From Bacteroidota bacterium (GTDB taxonomy: Bacteria > Bacteroidota > Ignavibacteria > Ignavibacteriales > Ignavibacteriaceae): a DNA stretch of 28,320 nt. The translations under genes and the position numbers were made by a program. The notes under the pieces were generated by a model that worked only from the letters and a program-made list of their open reading frames with translations, did not search any database and was not told the origin of the DNA. Location: contig JAJYSI010000005.1 of NCBI GenBank assembly GCA_021793635.1, positions 1 through 28,320 on the forward strand, read 5' to 3'. Shown in pieces: positions 8,602 through 15,551 of this stretch (positions are counted from its first letter, which is position 1; every line of letters begins with the position of its first letter).

Positions 8602-9540
8602 TTACAAAATTATGCTATTCTCTTTAGATAGGAGGTTTTTCGGAATTACATTTATTATTTCTTCAGCCAAAGCCTCTATCAGATGTCTTTTTAAATATGC
8701 TTTGCTAAACACCAATCCGATTTCTCTTTTAGGGACCGGAGGGTTAAACTCTCTAACCAGTGCAATTTTTTCTTTGGTTTCCAAATCCTTTATGGCAAGA
8801 AACGGAAGAAGCGTAAGACCAAAATCTTGTTCAACAAGTTTCTTCAGAGTATCAAGCGTACCACTTTCAAATAAAATTTTCCTTTTCCCTTGGCTCCATT
8901 CCTTCTCAGTGCTCTTGCAAAGCTTCAATGCATGGCCGCGTAAACAATGTCCTTCCTTAAGAAGAAGAAGGTCATTAGTTGAAAGATCATCGACATCAAC
9001 TTTGTTTTTTTTGTAAAGCGGGCTTTTCTTTCCGACGTATGCTACGAAAGGCTCAAAATAAAGTATTCGTTCTGTAATATCCTGATCGTTTACAGGAAGC
9101 GCTAAAACTCCGACATCAATTAAATCTTTATGAATCCCTTTTAAAATTTCGCTTGTCGTTATTTCATCAATTACCAATTCAAGATTAGGATATTTTGCAA
9201 TAAATGATTGAAGGAATGAAGGTAAAAGATATGGCGCTATTGTAGGTATAATCCCAATTTTAAGTGTACCTGTATATTCGCCGGTTTCGCTTTCGACAAT
9301 ATTCTGAAGCCGTTCAGATTCCCGTAAAATAGTTCTTGCTTGCTTCAGAATTTTTCCCCCTATTTCTGTTGGAACTATGGGCTGTTTACCTCTATCAAAA
9401 ATTATTACGCCGAGTTCCTCCTCAAGTTTTTGAATCTGCATACTTAATGTTGGTTGCGTAACGAAGCTATGATCTGCGGCGGTACCGAAATGCCTGAAAT
9501 TATCTACTGCTACGATATAATAAAGCTGTGTTAGGGTCAT
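8602..9540 (-). CDS. oxyR: LysR-type peroxide sensor OxyR
   Basis: Transcription activator of peroxide defence. The 312 residues have an N-terminal winged helix-turn-helix (about 1-60, with FRHFGTAADHSFVTQPTLS) and a LysR substrate-binding domain. The sensor loop LLLKEGHCLRGHALKLC holds C199 and C208, the same numbers and spacing as the E. coli OxyR disulfide pair, including the GHCLR signature. This separates OxyR from generic LysR regulators. Neighbours are a DPSL ferritin, AhpC and AhpD, typical OxyR targets. It is followed by the thioesterase gene on the same strand. No strong promoter or ribosome-binding site is evident upstream. Confidence 0.94.
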   Translation of the reverse strand: MTLTQLYYIVAVDNFRHFGTAADHSFVTQPTLSMQIQKLEEELGVIIFDRGKQPIVPTEIGGKILKQARTILRESERLQNIVESETGEYTGTLKIGIIPTIAPYLLPSFLQSFIAKYPNLELVIDEITTSEILKGIHKDLIDVGVLALPVNDQDITERILYFEPFVAYVGKKSPLYKKNKVDVDDLSTNDLLLLKEGHCLRGHALKLCKSTEKEWSQGKRKILFESGTLDTLKKLVEQDFGLTLLPFLAIKDLETKEKIALVREFNPPVPKREIGLVFSKAYLKRHLIEALAEEIINVIPKNLLSKENSIIL

Positions 9541-9784
9541 AAAATTTCTTACATAAATATAATTAATGCAGGTGGGAATTAAAATGGGGTACGTTTAAAA
9601 TGTGATCCTTAAATAATCCGAAGAATGAATCTCAGGGAAAATTTATTGTTAATTAAATCAGCTTAGATTTTATAAACCAGTCCTTTCAACTTTAATCCTT
9701 ACTTGACATAATAGAAATAAGTAACTCACCTTACGACATAATAAGAAACCTCACGCAACAACAACCCTTCAAAGTGATGGAATA
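9541..9784. other. Non-coding spacer upstream of oxyR
   Basis: First part of a 482-bp gene-free stretch between oxyR and the ferritin gene. No credible ORF, tRNA or clear promoter was seen. The one notable pattern is an imperfect direct repeat about 30 bases apart: GACATAATA at 9705 and again at 9735, each followed by a GAAA and a CTCAC. The oxyR promoter must lie here or further toward the hairpin element. Confidence 0.5.
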
Positions 9785-9966
9785 TTTTAATAACTCAAGT
9801 TGACCGCTGTTGAAGGTAAGCTGTTAAAACGGCTGGTTTATAATGTCCAGATCAAGCAGCCCACGACTTTAAGTCGTGGGTTACTTAAAATAAAACTTTA
9901 TTTATTAACCGTTTCAACGGTTTTTATATCTAAATAAAAACTAGCGGTCATTTTGAGTTAATAATA
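9785..9966. repeat. ~182-bp MITE/REP-like element with inverted ends and four hairpins
   Basis: The ends are inverted repeats. AACTCAA-nn-TGACCGCT at 9792-9808 is matched by AGCGGTCA-nn-TTGAGTT at 9943-9959 (15 of 17 positions), and weaker similarity continues outward to about 24 bp. Inside are four palindromes: 9819-9834 (AGCTGTT/AACGGCT, one G-U), 9860-9880 (CCCACGACTT/AAGTCGTGGG), 9888-9903 (AAATAAA/TTTATTT) and 9907-9922 (AACCGTT/AACGGTT, followed by a short T run). There is no ORF. It could be a miniature inverted-repeat element, a REP/BIME unit, or a transcript 3' end for the ferritin gene. No clear target-site duplication was found. Confidence 0.55.
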
Positions 9967-10022
9967 GAAAATATCGCTCAATTCCTTTACTCCAATTTTT
10001 CCAGACATCTTATTGATACAAG

Positions 10023-10589
10023 TTATTTTCCACCGTTTGGTAAGAACCTGCTTACATAAGGAGAATGTCCTTGGGTCCTTACGCCGCCGTGTCCGCTTGG
10101 TCCTTCACCTAAAAATTCTGAGAACCAGGCTTCATGTTCTATCTCTTCATGAAGTATCGCCAGCGAAAGATCATAAGTGCGATGATCTTTCCCGAAAGTG
10201 ACATTACATATTTGCGTATAACCTGCAACCGCACATCTTTCCGCTGAGACCAAAATCTTCAGCATTGCGTTTATATCCTTTGGGTTATCAGGCAAATATG
10301 CAGGTGGACATGCTGATATATCATGAAAATCATTCATGTTCCTCGGAAGTTTTCCACCCAGTTCATAAATTCGCGGAACTAAAGCTTCAAAGTGATTCCG
10401 GTCTTCTATTCGTGCATCTTCGGTTATCGCTTTCAAACCTTCGCCCTCTAAACCTATTAGGTTTACGCGAAGGATCGTGTAATAATAATAAGTTGTTAAT
10501 TCTGCCGATGCGTTTTTCACAAGCATGTCGAGTAGCTTATCTACATCAATGCCTGCTTTTTCAACTACTGATCTTGCTACTTGAGCCAT
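10023..10589 (-). CDS. Dps-like protein (DPSL, thioferritin type)
   Basis: Ferritin-superfamily iron-storage and peroxide-detoxifying protein of 188 residues. It oxidises Fe(II) with peroxide and stores the iron in a protein cage. The four-helix pattern has AELTTYYYYTILR (E30), EDRNHFE (residues 62-68, H66), AERCAVAGY (E117, C119) and LHEEIEHEAWF (E148-E153). The motif DISACPPAYLP with C94, together with C119, is the cysteine pair characteristic of DPSL/thioferritins, and it is absent from ordinary Dps. The C-terminus is a Gly-rich tail. An AAGGAGGA ribosome-binding site (10597-10604) lies 7 bp before the ATG. It is divergent from ahpC across a spacer with an OxyR-like site, so peroxide induction is likely. 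Confidence 0.9.
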   Translation of the reverse strand: MAQVARSVVEKAGIDVDKLLDMLVKNASAELTTYYYYTILRVNLIGLEGEGLKAITEDARIEDRNHFEALVPRIYELGGKLPRNMNDFHDISACPPAYLPDNPKDINAMLKILVSAERCAVAGYTQICNVTFGKDHRTYDLSLAILHEEIEHEAWFSEFLGEGPSGHGGVRTQGHSPYVSRFLPNGGK

Positions 10590-10640
10590 AAATAAATCCT
10601 CCTTGATATTAAATAATTATTGATATTAATTGTAATGTAA

Positions 10641-10668
10641 TTTATACCATCCTTGCCTTTGTGTCCAA
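10641..10668 (-). promoter_or_regulatory. Sigma-70-like promoter of the DPSL gene
   Basis: Read on the - strand, TTGGAC (10668-10663) is followed after 16 bp by TATAAA (10646-10641), close to the housekeeping consensus. A start point near 10634 would give a 5' leader of about 45 nt carrying the AAGGAGGA ribosome-binding site. The OxyR-like site lies just upstream of the -35 element, the usual position for an OxyR-activated promoter. Confidence 0.5.
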
Positions 10669-10674
10669 TCAATA

Positions 10675-10703
10675 ATAGCTATTGCTTCATAGGAAGAATC
10701 TAT
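10675..10703. promoter_or_regulatory. OxyR-like operator between the DPSL and ahpC genes
   Basis: ATAG at 10689-10692 and CTAT at 10700-10703 are separated by exactly 7 bases, which is the OxyR half-operator pattern. The expected internal A is present and the internal T is not. A further ATAGCTAT lies at 10675-10682, so a second CTAT sits 6 bases before the ATAG (7 in the E. coli consensus). The fourth element is degenerate. The site is 86 bp from the DPSL start and 82 bp from the ahpC start, so it could serve both genes. Confidence 0.45.
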
Positions 10704-10784
10704 TTGAATACTGAAACCCTTAAGGTTAAATTTAAAGCATTAATTTTTATATACATTTATAATATTCAAGAGAGGATCTTTTTT

Positions 10785-11339
10785 ATGAGTAACCTATTGT
10801 CAATCGGGGCACAGTTCCCCGAATTCAAAAAAATTTCAGTAATTTCAACTGAAAAAGGTAAAGAATTTTCTGAAATTACTTCACAAGACCATATCAACGC
10901 CGGCAAATGGATGGTAATGTTCTGGTATCCAAAAGATTTTACTTTTGTCTGCCCAACAGAAATTGCCGAGTTCAATAAAAATTATGAAGAGTTCCGTGAT
11001 AGAGAGGCACAATTACTTGGCGCTTCTACTGACTCTGAGTTCGTTCATCTTGCATGGAGAAAAGATCATAAAGATTTAAGGGATTTGAAATTTCCTTTAA
11101 TCGCCGATACTTCTAAATCACTTGCCGAATCTCTCGGAATCCTTGAAACAAATGAGAAAGTTGCATACAGAGTAACGCACATCGTTGATCCGCAAGGAAT
11201 CATCAGATGGGTTAGCGCTAATGATCTAAACGTCGGTAGAAATGTAAAAGAAGTTTTACGTGTCCTCGATGCGCTTCAAACAGATGAGCTTTGTCCGTGT
11301 AATTGGGAAAAAGGACAAGAAACAATACACGTGGCTTAA
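10785..11339 (+). CDS. ahpC: Alkyl hydroperoxide reductase subunit C (2-Cys peroxiredoxin)
   Basis: Reduces peroxides and peroxynitrite in the cytoplasm. The 184 residues have the peroxidatic cysteine C56 in DFTFVCPTEIAEF and C-terminal C170 and C172 in DELCPCNWEKG. The double cysteine, GKWMVMFWYPKD and VGRNVKEVLRVLDALQ closely resemble the mycobacterial AhpC type (C174/C176 there). That type is reduced by AhpD rather than AhpF, and ahpD is the next gene. The ATG at 10785 is preceded by AGAGAGG. The frame stays open upstream to 10653, but that stretch lies in the promoter region and is unlike the family. A TATAAT at 10758-10763 is a possible -10, with no good -35, as expected for an activated promoter. 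Confidence 0.95.
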   Translation: MSNLLSIGAQFPEFKKISVISTEKGKEFSEITSQDHINAGKWMVMFWYPKDFTFVCPTEIAEFNKNYEEFRDREAQLLGASTDSEFVHLAWRKDHKDLRDLKFPLIADTSKSLAESLGILETNEKVAYRVTHIVDPQGIIRWVSANDLNVGRNVKEVLRVLDALQTDELCPCNWEKGQETIHVA

Positions 11340-11398
11340 TTAAAAAAATAATTCATTGCCCGGAAGGGATGGATTACAAATACCTGCATTTTCATATA

Positions 11399-11422
11399 CT
11401 GCCACGAATTAATTCGTGGCAG
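11399..11422. repeat. 24-nt perfect palindrome downstream of ahpC
   Basis: The sequence is CTGCCACGAATT followed directly by its exact reverse complement, 60 bp after the ahpC stop and 150 bp before ahpD. Its arm shares CCACGA/TCGTGG with the hairpin at 9860-9880, so the two are probably members of one family. It is not followed by a T run on either strand, so it is a poor intrinsic terminator. A role in transcript 3'-end stability or as a REP-like repeat is possible. Confidence 0.7.
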
Positions 11423-11571
11423 AATTATTATATGTTAAGTTGAATATATTATCAAGACAGGTTTCGTGGGAATGACAAATCGGGACCTTTTCTATGCTAA
11501 ATTATATTTTTACCTTATTTTTATTATTTATCAAAAAACTTTCTAGTTATTAAATTACAAAGGGAATTTTT

Positions 11572-12180
11572 ATGTCGATGAATGAAACTAAAATTGATTT
11601 ACTTAAAGATTTGGGAATAGATGAAAATGGTCACTTCCCTGTCTTAGAAACGATGGTTGAAGGGGAAACAAAATATATTAGAGACTTAAGAATAAATCTT
11701 AAGAACACTCTTAATTCAGAAAACTTAAATATCAAAGAAGCATATTTAATAGCGCTTGCAATTTCAGTTAATGAACGAAATAAAATCTTAATCGAAGCAT
11801 TTACAAATCACGCTAAAGCTAACGGCGCAAATGGGGCAGAAATTGCCGAGGCTTATGCATGCGCCTCAACGCTGGCAGTGAATAATGTTTTCTACCGGTT
11901 CAAACACTTTATAAAAAACAGCAATGAAAATTACCAAAACATGCCCGCCGGAATAAAGATGAACATTATGATGAGCCCGGTATTGGGAAAAGAATTATTT
12001 GAATTGATAAGCCTTGCAGTTTCTGCGGTTAACGGATGCGAGTCATGCGTTAACTCTCACGAGGAATCAGTTAGAAAATATGGGTTGCCTAACGGACAGG
12101 CGGGCTCCTCCGAAGCAAGAATATTTGATGCGGTTAGGTTGGCTGCAATAGTGCGCGGATTGTCTGTTGCTATAAATTAA
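11572..12180 (+). CDS. ahpD: Alkylhydroperoxidase AhpD
   Basis: AhpD-fold thiol protein that passes electrons to AhpC (from dihydrolipoamide in Mycobacterium) and has weak peroxidase activity of its own. The 202 residues contain NNVFYRFKHF, IKMNIMMSP and FELISLAVSAVNGCESCVNSHE, all colinear with M. tuberculosis AhpD. The catalytic C156-x-x-C159, E144 and H163 keep the spacing of the mycobacterial E118, C130, C133 and H137. The residue before the second cysteine is Ser rather than the mycobacterial His132. An N-terminal extension makes it somewhat longer than the usual 175. A second ATG 6 bases in is an alternative start. A GGGA-type ribosome-binding site precedes it. The transporter gene follows by 13 bp. 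Confidence 0.92.
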   Translation: MSMNETKIDLLKDLGIDENGHFPVLETMVEGETKYIRDLRINLKNTLNSENLNIKEAYLIALAISVNERNKILIEAFTNHAKANGANGAEIAEAYACASTLAVNNVFYRFKHFIKNSNENYQNMPAGIKMNIMMSPVLGKELFELISLAVSAVNGCESCVNSHEESVRKYGLPNGQAGSSEARIFDAVRLAAIVRGLSVAIN

Positions 12181-12193
12181 AAATTAGTCGCAA

Positions 12194-13486
12194 ATGCTCA
12201 ATCAATTATCTAACTCGTTAAAAAAATTCAACAGTAATACATTTTCATCACTGAAAATCCGCAACTACCGGTTGTACTTTATCGGACAAAGTATTTCTCT
12301 TACCGGCACATGGATGCAAACGATTGGTCAAGCCTGGCTTGTATTAAAATTAACAAACTCCGGAACGGCGCTTGGACTTGTAACAGCATTGCAGTTTTTG
12401 CCTGTACTTTTCTTTGGCCCAATGGGCGGTGTATTGGCAGACCGCTTTTCCAAACGTAAATTACTTTATATAACTCAAGCAGGAGCCGGTGTACTTGCTC
12501 TAATATTAGCTATTTTAGTTTCAACTGACACTGTTCAGCTTTGGATGATTTACATCCTTGCAACATTAGTCGGACTTTTCAATGCGGTTGATAACCCCAC
12601 TCGGAGGACATTTGTCCTTGAGATGGTGGGTAGAAAGGAATTAAACAACGCTGTCACCCTATTTTCTACCGCCTTTAATCTGAGCCGTATAGTTGGGCCA
12701 GCAATAGCGGGCGCCATAATTGCGGGCGCAGGACTTGCTTCATGTTTCTACCTAAATGCAATTTCCTACATTGCAGTTTTGGCTTGCCTCTTCTTAATGA
12801 GAAATAGTGAATTCCATCTTGTTGAGCCTATTAAACGAGCAAAGGGACAGCTTCGTGAGGGATTTAAATATGTCCGAAATAACCCATTTCTTTTAAATCT
12901 ATTAATAATGATGGCTATTATTGGCACATTTACATACGAATTCCAGGTCAACCTTCCGCTGTTAGCAAAATACACATTTAATAGCAATGCAAGCGGTTTT
13001 GCTTTATTGAACTCCGGAATGGGAATCGGCGCTGTACTTGGTGGACTTGCAGCAGCAAGCCGGAAAAAAATATTACCCAAAAGTATGATCAGGACAATTT
13101 TCGTTTTTGGGTCAGCAGTAATTTTAGTTGCAATTTCACCTAGTCTACATATTGCAATTCTTTCTATGGTCATAGTCGGATTTTTTTCAATACGGTTTTC
13201 TTCCATGGGTGAAACAATGCTTCAATTGGAAAGCGCTCCTACAATGAGAAGCAGAGTAATGTCTTTATGGTCTGTTGCTTTCTTAGGTTCAACTCCAATC
13301 GGAGGTCCAATTATAGGCTGGATCGGAGAACACGCAAATCCAAGATGGGGTTTAACGGTAAGTGGACTCGCAGCAATAATTGCCGCAATTTATGGTGTGA
13401 TAACTATTAGAAACAGTCACGTGCACTACTATAAAAAAGATACAACTGACACAATAATAGTTGAAAAGGAAGGCGGAAAGTTATAA
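12194..13486 (+). CDS. MFS transporter, 12-TM, EntS-like (MFS_3) family
   Basis: Major-facilitator membrane protein of 430 residues with about twelve hydrophobic segments. After a short cytoplasmic start come NYRLYFIGQSISLTGTWMQ and WLVLKLTNSGTALG, then motif A between TM2 and TM3, GGVLADRFSKRKLL. It also has FNAVDNPTRRTF, a pattern typical of the MFS_3 group that includes the enterobactin exporter EntS. The substrate cannot be read from sequence. It is 13 bp after ahpD and probably co-transcribed, so a role in exporting an oxidant, a drug or a metal chelate is possible but speculative. The 3' end faces the ClC gene with only 7 bp between them. Confidence 0.88.
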   Translation: MLNQLSNSLKKFNSNTFSSLKIRNYRLYFIGQSISLTGTWMQTIGQAWLVLKLTNSGTALGLVTALQFLPVLFFGPMGGVLADRFSKRKLLYITQAGAGVLALILAILVSTDTVQLWMIYILATLVGLFNAVDNPTRRTFVLEMVGRKELNNAVTLFSTAFNLSRIVGPAIAGAIIAGAGLASCFYLNAISYIAVLACLFLMRNSEFHLVEPIKRAKGQLREGFKYVRNNPFLLNLLIMMAIIGTFTYEFQVNLPLLAKYTFNSNASGFALLNSGMGIGAVLGGLAAASRKKILPKSMIRTIFVFGSAVILVAISPSLHIAILSMVIVGFFSIRFSSMGETMLQLESAPTMRSRVMSLWSVAFLGSTPIGGPIIGWIGEHANPRWGLTVSGLAAIIAAIYGVITIRNSHVHYYKKDTTDTIIVEKEGGKL

Positions 13487-13493
13487 TCCATTT

Positions 13494-15296
13494 CTATATT
13501 GCTTCCCCTTGATGTTTCGCCCATGAAGACAAATACTTATTAAAAATATTAGACTTTGAAATAAAACCGCAATACTTCCCTTTATCTGTTACGACCAAGT
13601 TCCAAACATCGTGTTCTTCAAACATTTCAAGAACAAGATTTATGTCTGCATTAATATCTATTGAATGGAAATCAGAGTTCATTATTTCGAATGCCAATAT
13701 AACATCGTAAACATCAGTGTTAAGCATAATTTCTCTGATATTATCTAAGGTAATTATACCAACTATTATATTATTTTTATCAACCACCGGGAATAAATTT
13801 CTTCTAGCGTGAATTATTTCATTCACAATTTTTCTTAAGGTAGTATTTGGCTGAAGTGCAACGAAATCATTTTCTATCAAATCACTGACTTTTATTTGTT
13901 GAATAAAGTATTTTTCCTTTTCGGATCTAAATATAATTCCCTTCTGAAATAGCGGTGTAGAATAAATAGAATTTGGATGGAAATGCCTTGATATAAAAAA
14001 TGATAATGCCGTAACTATCATCAATGGAACAGCTAAAATATACCCACCGGTAACTTCTGCTATTAAAAATATTCCGGTTAGCGGGGCATGAAGAGTACCG
14101 GCTAATACGCCAGCCATTCCCACTACAATGAAATTTGCATAGTTAAGATCAGCAATTCCTAAATAGCTCAACAACTTGGCAAGAAAATATCCGGTAAAAG
14201 CTCCAACAAATAATGACGGAGCAATTATTCCTCCATTACCTCCGGAACTTATTGTAAAAGAAGTGGCAATAACTTTAGTTACTATTATCAATAAAGCGAT
14301 AATTATCAGTAGAAGGTTCTTATCAAAGATAGTCATCAAAAAACTATAAGGAATAATCTTATCAAAATTCCCGGCTAATAAATTCATGATAGTAATATAA
14401 CCTTCGCCATAAAGCGAAGGAAACAAAAATATTAACAAACAAAGAAGCAGTCCGCCTATTACGGCTCTTGAATACTGCTTTTTAATTTTCTCAAAATAAT
14501 CTTCAATTAAAAAAGTAGCCTTAATATTATAAAGTGATATTATCCCGGAGAGGATTCCGAGAATTATATAAAATGGTATTGCATTTAAAACCCAACCTTG
14601 GGTAACCAGAAAAAATAATTGACCGCTATACAAGAATTTTGAAACAACTGCAGCAGACGCAGATGCTATGAGAAGTGGAATAAAGGAGGGGATTGAAAAC
14701 TCAGGGAGTAATACTTCGATAGCGAAAATTACACCTCCAACCGGACTATTGAATATTGCCGAAATACCTGCGGCAGACCCGCATGCTAATAGTAAAGTCC
14801 TTGTCTTATAATTAAATTTTAATTCTTTTGCTATATTCGAGCCAAACGCTGCACCGGTAACTACAATTGGAGCTTCCAATCCCGCCGATCCGCCTAATCC
14901 CACTGTTATTCCGCTTGTAATAAAATGCGATATCATATCAACTTTAGGTATATCGGAAGATTTCCTCAATATTATATAGATAACATTAGATATACCTTTG
15001 CTAACTTTTCCATTGAAGAAAGCATTTACTACTACAACAGATAAGACAATTCCTAAAAGCGGTGTAAAGGGAAGTAAAAATGCAATCCCCCATTGGTCAA
15101 AATAAATTTTCGGCTCAACTTCGAGAAAGTGTACAAAATTCTTTAGTAGTGCAGATGCTAAGCCTGACAAAATTCCGACTACAAGGCTCGCCAAAATTAT
15201 GAAAGTCCTTAATTCGACCTTAGAAGAGATGAGATTAACTATTCGTCTGATGTATATTCTTGAATTGATTCTTAGGAACTTGAATATATGTCTCAT
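13494..15296 (-). CDS. ClC-family chloride channel/transporter with two CBS domains
   Basis: Membrane anion channel or exchanger of 600 residues: a ClC domain at about 30-450 and paired CBS domains at about 468-522 and 533-590, usually nucleotide sensors. The gating glutamate is kept as E141 in GSAGLEAPIV (E. coli GREGP), the GIFAP motif appears as GGIIAP (355-360), and the ion-coordinating tyrosine as Y445. The first filter motif GSGIP is replaced by KGIS (100-103), so the chloride-coordinating serine is missing. The internal proton glutamate (E. coli E203) aligns with V195. By analogy this favours channel-like or altered coupling. The 255-bp spacer upstream (15297-15551) has no convincing promoter or terminator. 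Confidence 0.92.
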   Translation of the reverse strand: MRHIFKFLRINSRIYIRRIVNLISSKVELRTFIILASLVVGILSGLASALLKNFVHFLEVEPKIYFDQWGIAFLLPFTPLLGIVLSVVVVNAFFNGKVSKGISNVIYIILRKSSDIPKVDMISHFITSGITVGLGGSAGLEAPIVVTGAAFGSNIAKELKFNYKTRTLLLACGSAAGISAIFNSPVGGVIFAIEVLLPEFSIPSFIPLLIASASAAVVSKFLYSGQLFFLVTQGWVLNAIPFYIILGILSGIISLYNIKATFLIEDYFEKIKKQYSRAVIGGLLLCLLIFLFPSLYGEGYITIMNLLAGNFDKIIPYSFLMTIFDKNLLLIIIALLIIVTKVIATSFTISSGGNGGIIAPSLFVGAFTGYFLAKLLSYLGIADLNYANFIVVGMAGVLAGTLHAPLTGIFLIAEVTGGYILAVPLMIVTALSFFISRHFHPNSIYSTPLFQKGIIFRSEKEKYFIQQIKVSDLIENDFVALQPNTTLRKIVNEIIHARRNLFPVVDKNNIIVGIITLDNIREIMLNTDVYDVILAFEIMNSDFHSIDINADINLVLEMFEEHDVWNLVVTDKGKYCGFISKSNIFNKYLSSWAKHQGEAI

Positions 15297-15551
15297 TTAC
15301 TTATTGGAATATTTAGGGGAACTTGATAAGAATAAATAATTCTGACACAAATATAAATAAAAAGAATCTATCGAAGGTTAATCTATTTTGTTTTGAATCA
15401 CTTTTAAGACAGGCATATTGCTAAGAGGAATATCTTGGACAGAAAATATTGATGAAATAAAAATTACTAAGTCACCTTTCTCAAGATTTCCCTTTGGAGT
15501 AATGGAATGTTGGAATAATGGGAAGAATTAGTCTATTCCATAAAAAATTAA

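Noticed and set aside
10653..10784. 44-codon in-frame extension of ahpC upstream of 10785
   Set aside because: It covers the divergent promoter and OxyR-like site, encodes residues unlike any AhpC N-terminus, and the ATG at 10785 has a ribosome-binding site.
11461..11480. TTTCGTGGGAATGACAA resembling a degenerate copy of the common CGCGGGAATGAC-type dispersed repeat
   Set aside because: Only one arm is present and there is no clear inverted partner, so it is too weak to call without a genome-wide search.
13484..13496. Convergent MFS and ClC genes with a 7-bp gap as an antisense regulatory overlap
   Set aside because: Tight convergent ends are common in compact genomes, and no terminator or overlap signal is visible.
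15503..15548. GGAATA/TATTCC inverted repeats downstream of gltD as an intrinsic terminator
   Set aside because: Stems of 6-7 bp with loops of about 16-30 nt and no T run in the direction of gltD transcription.
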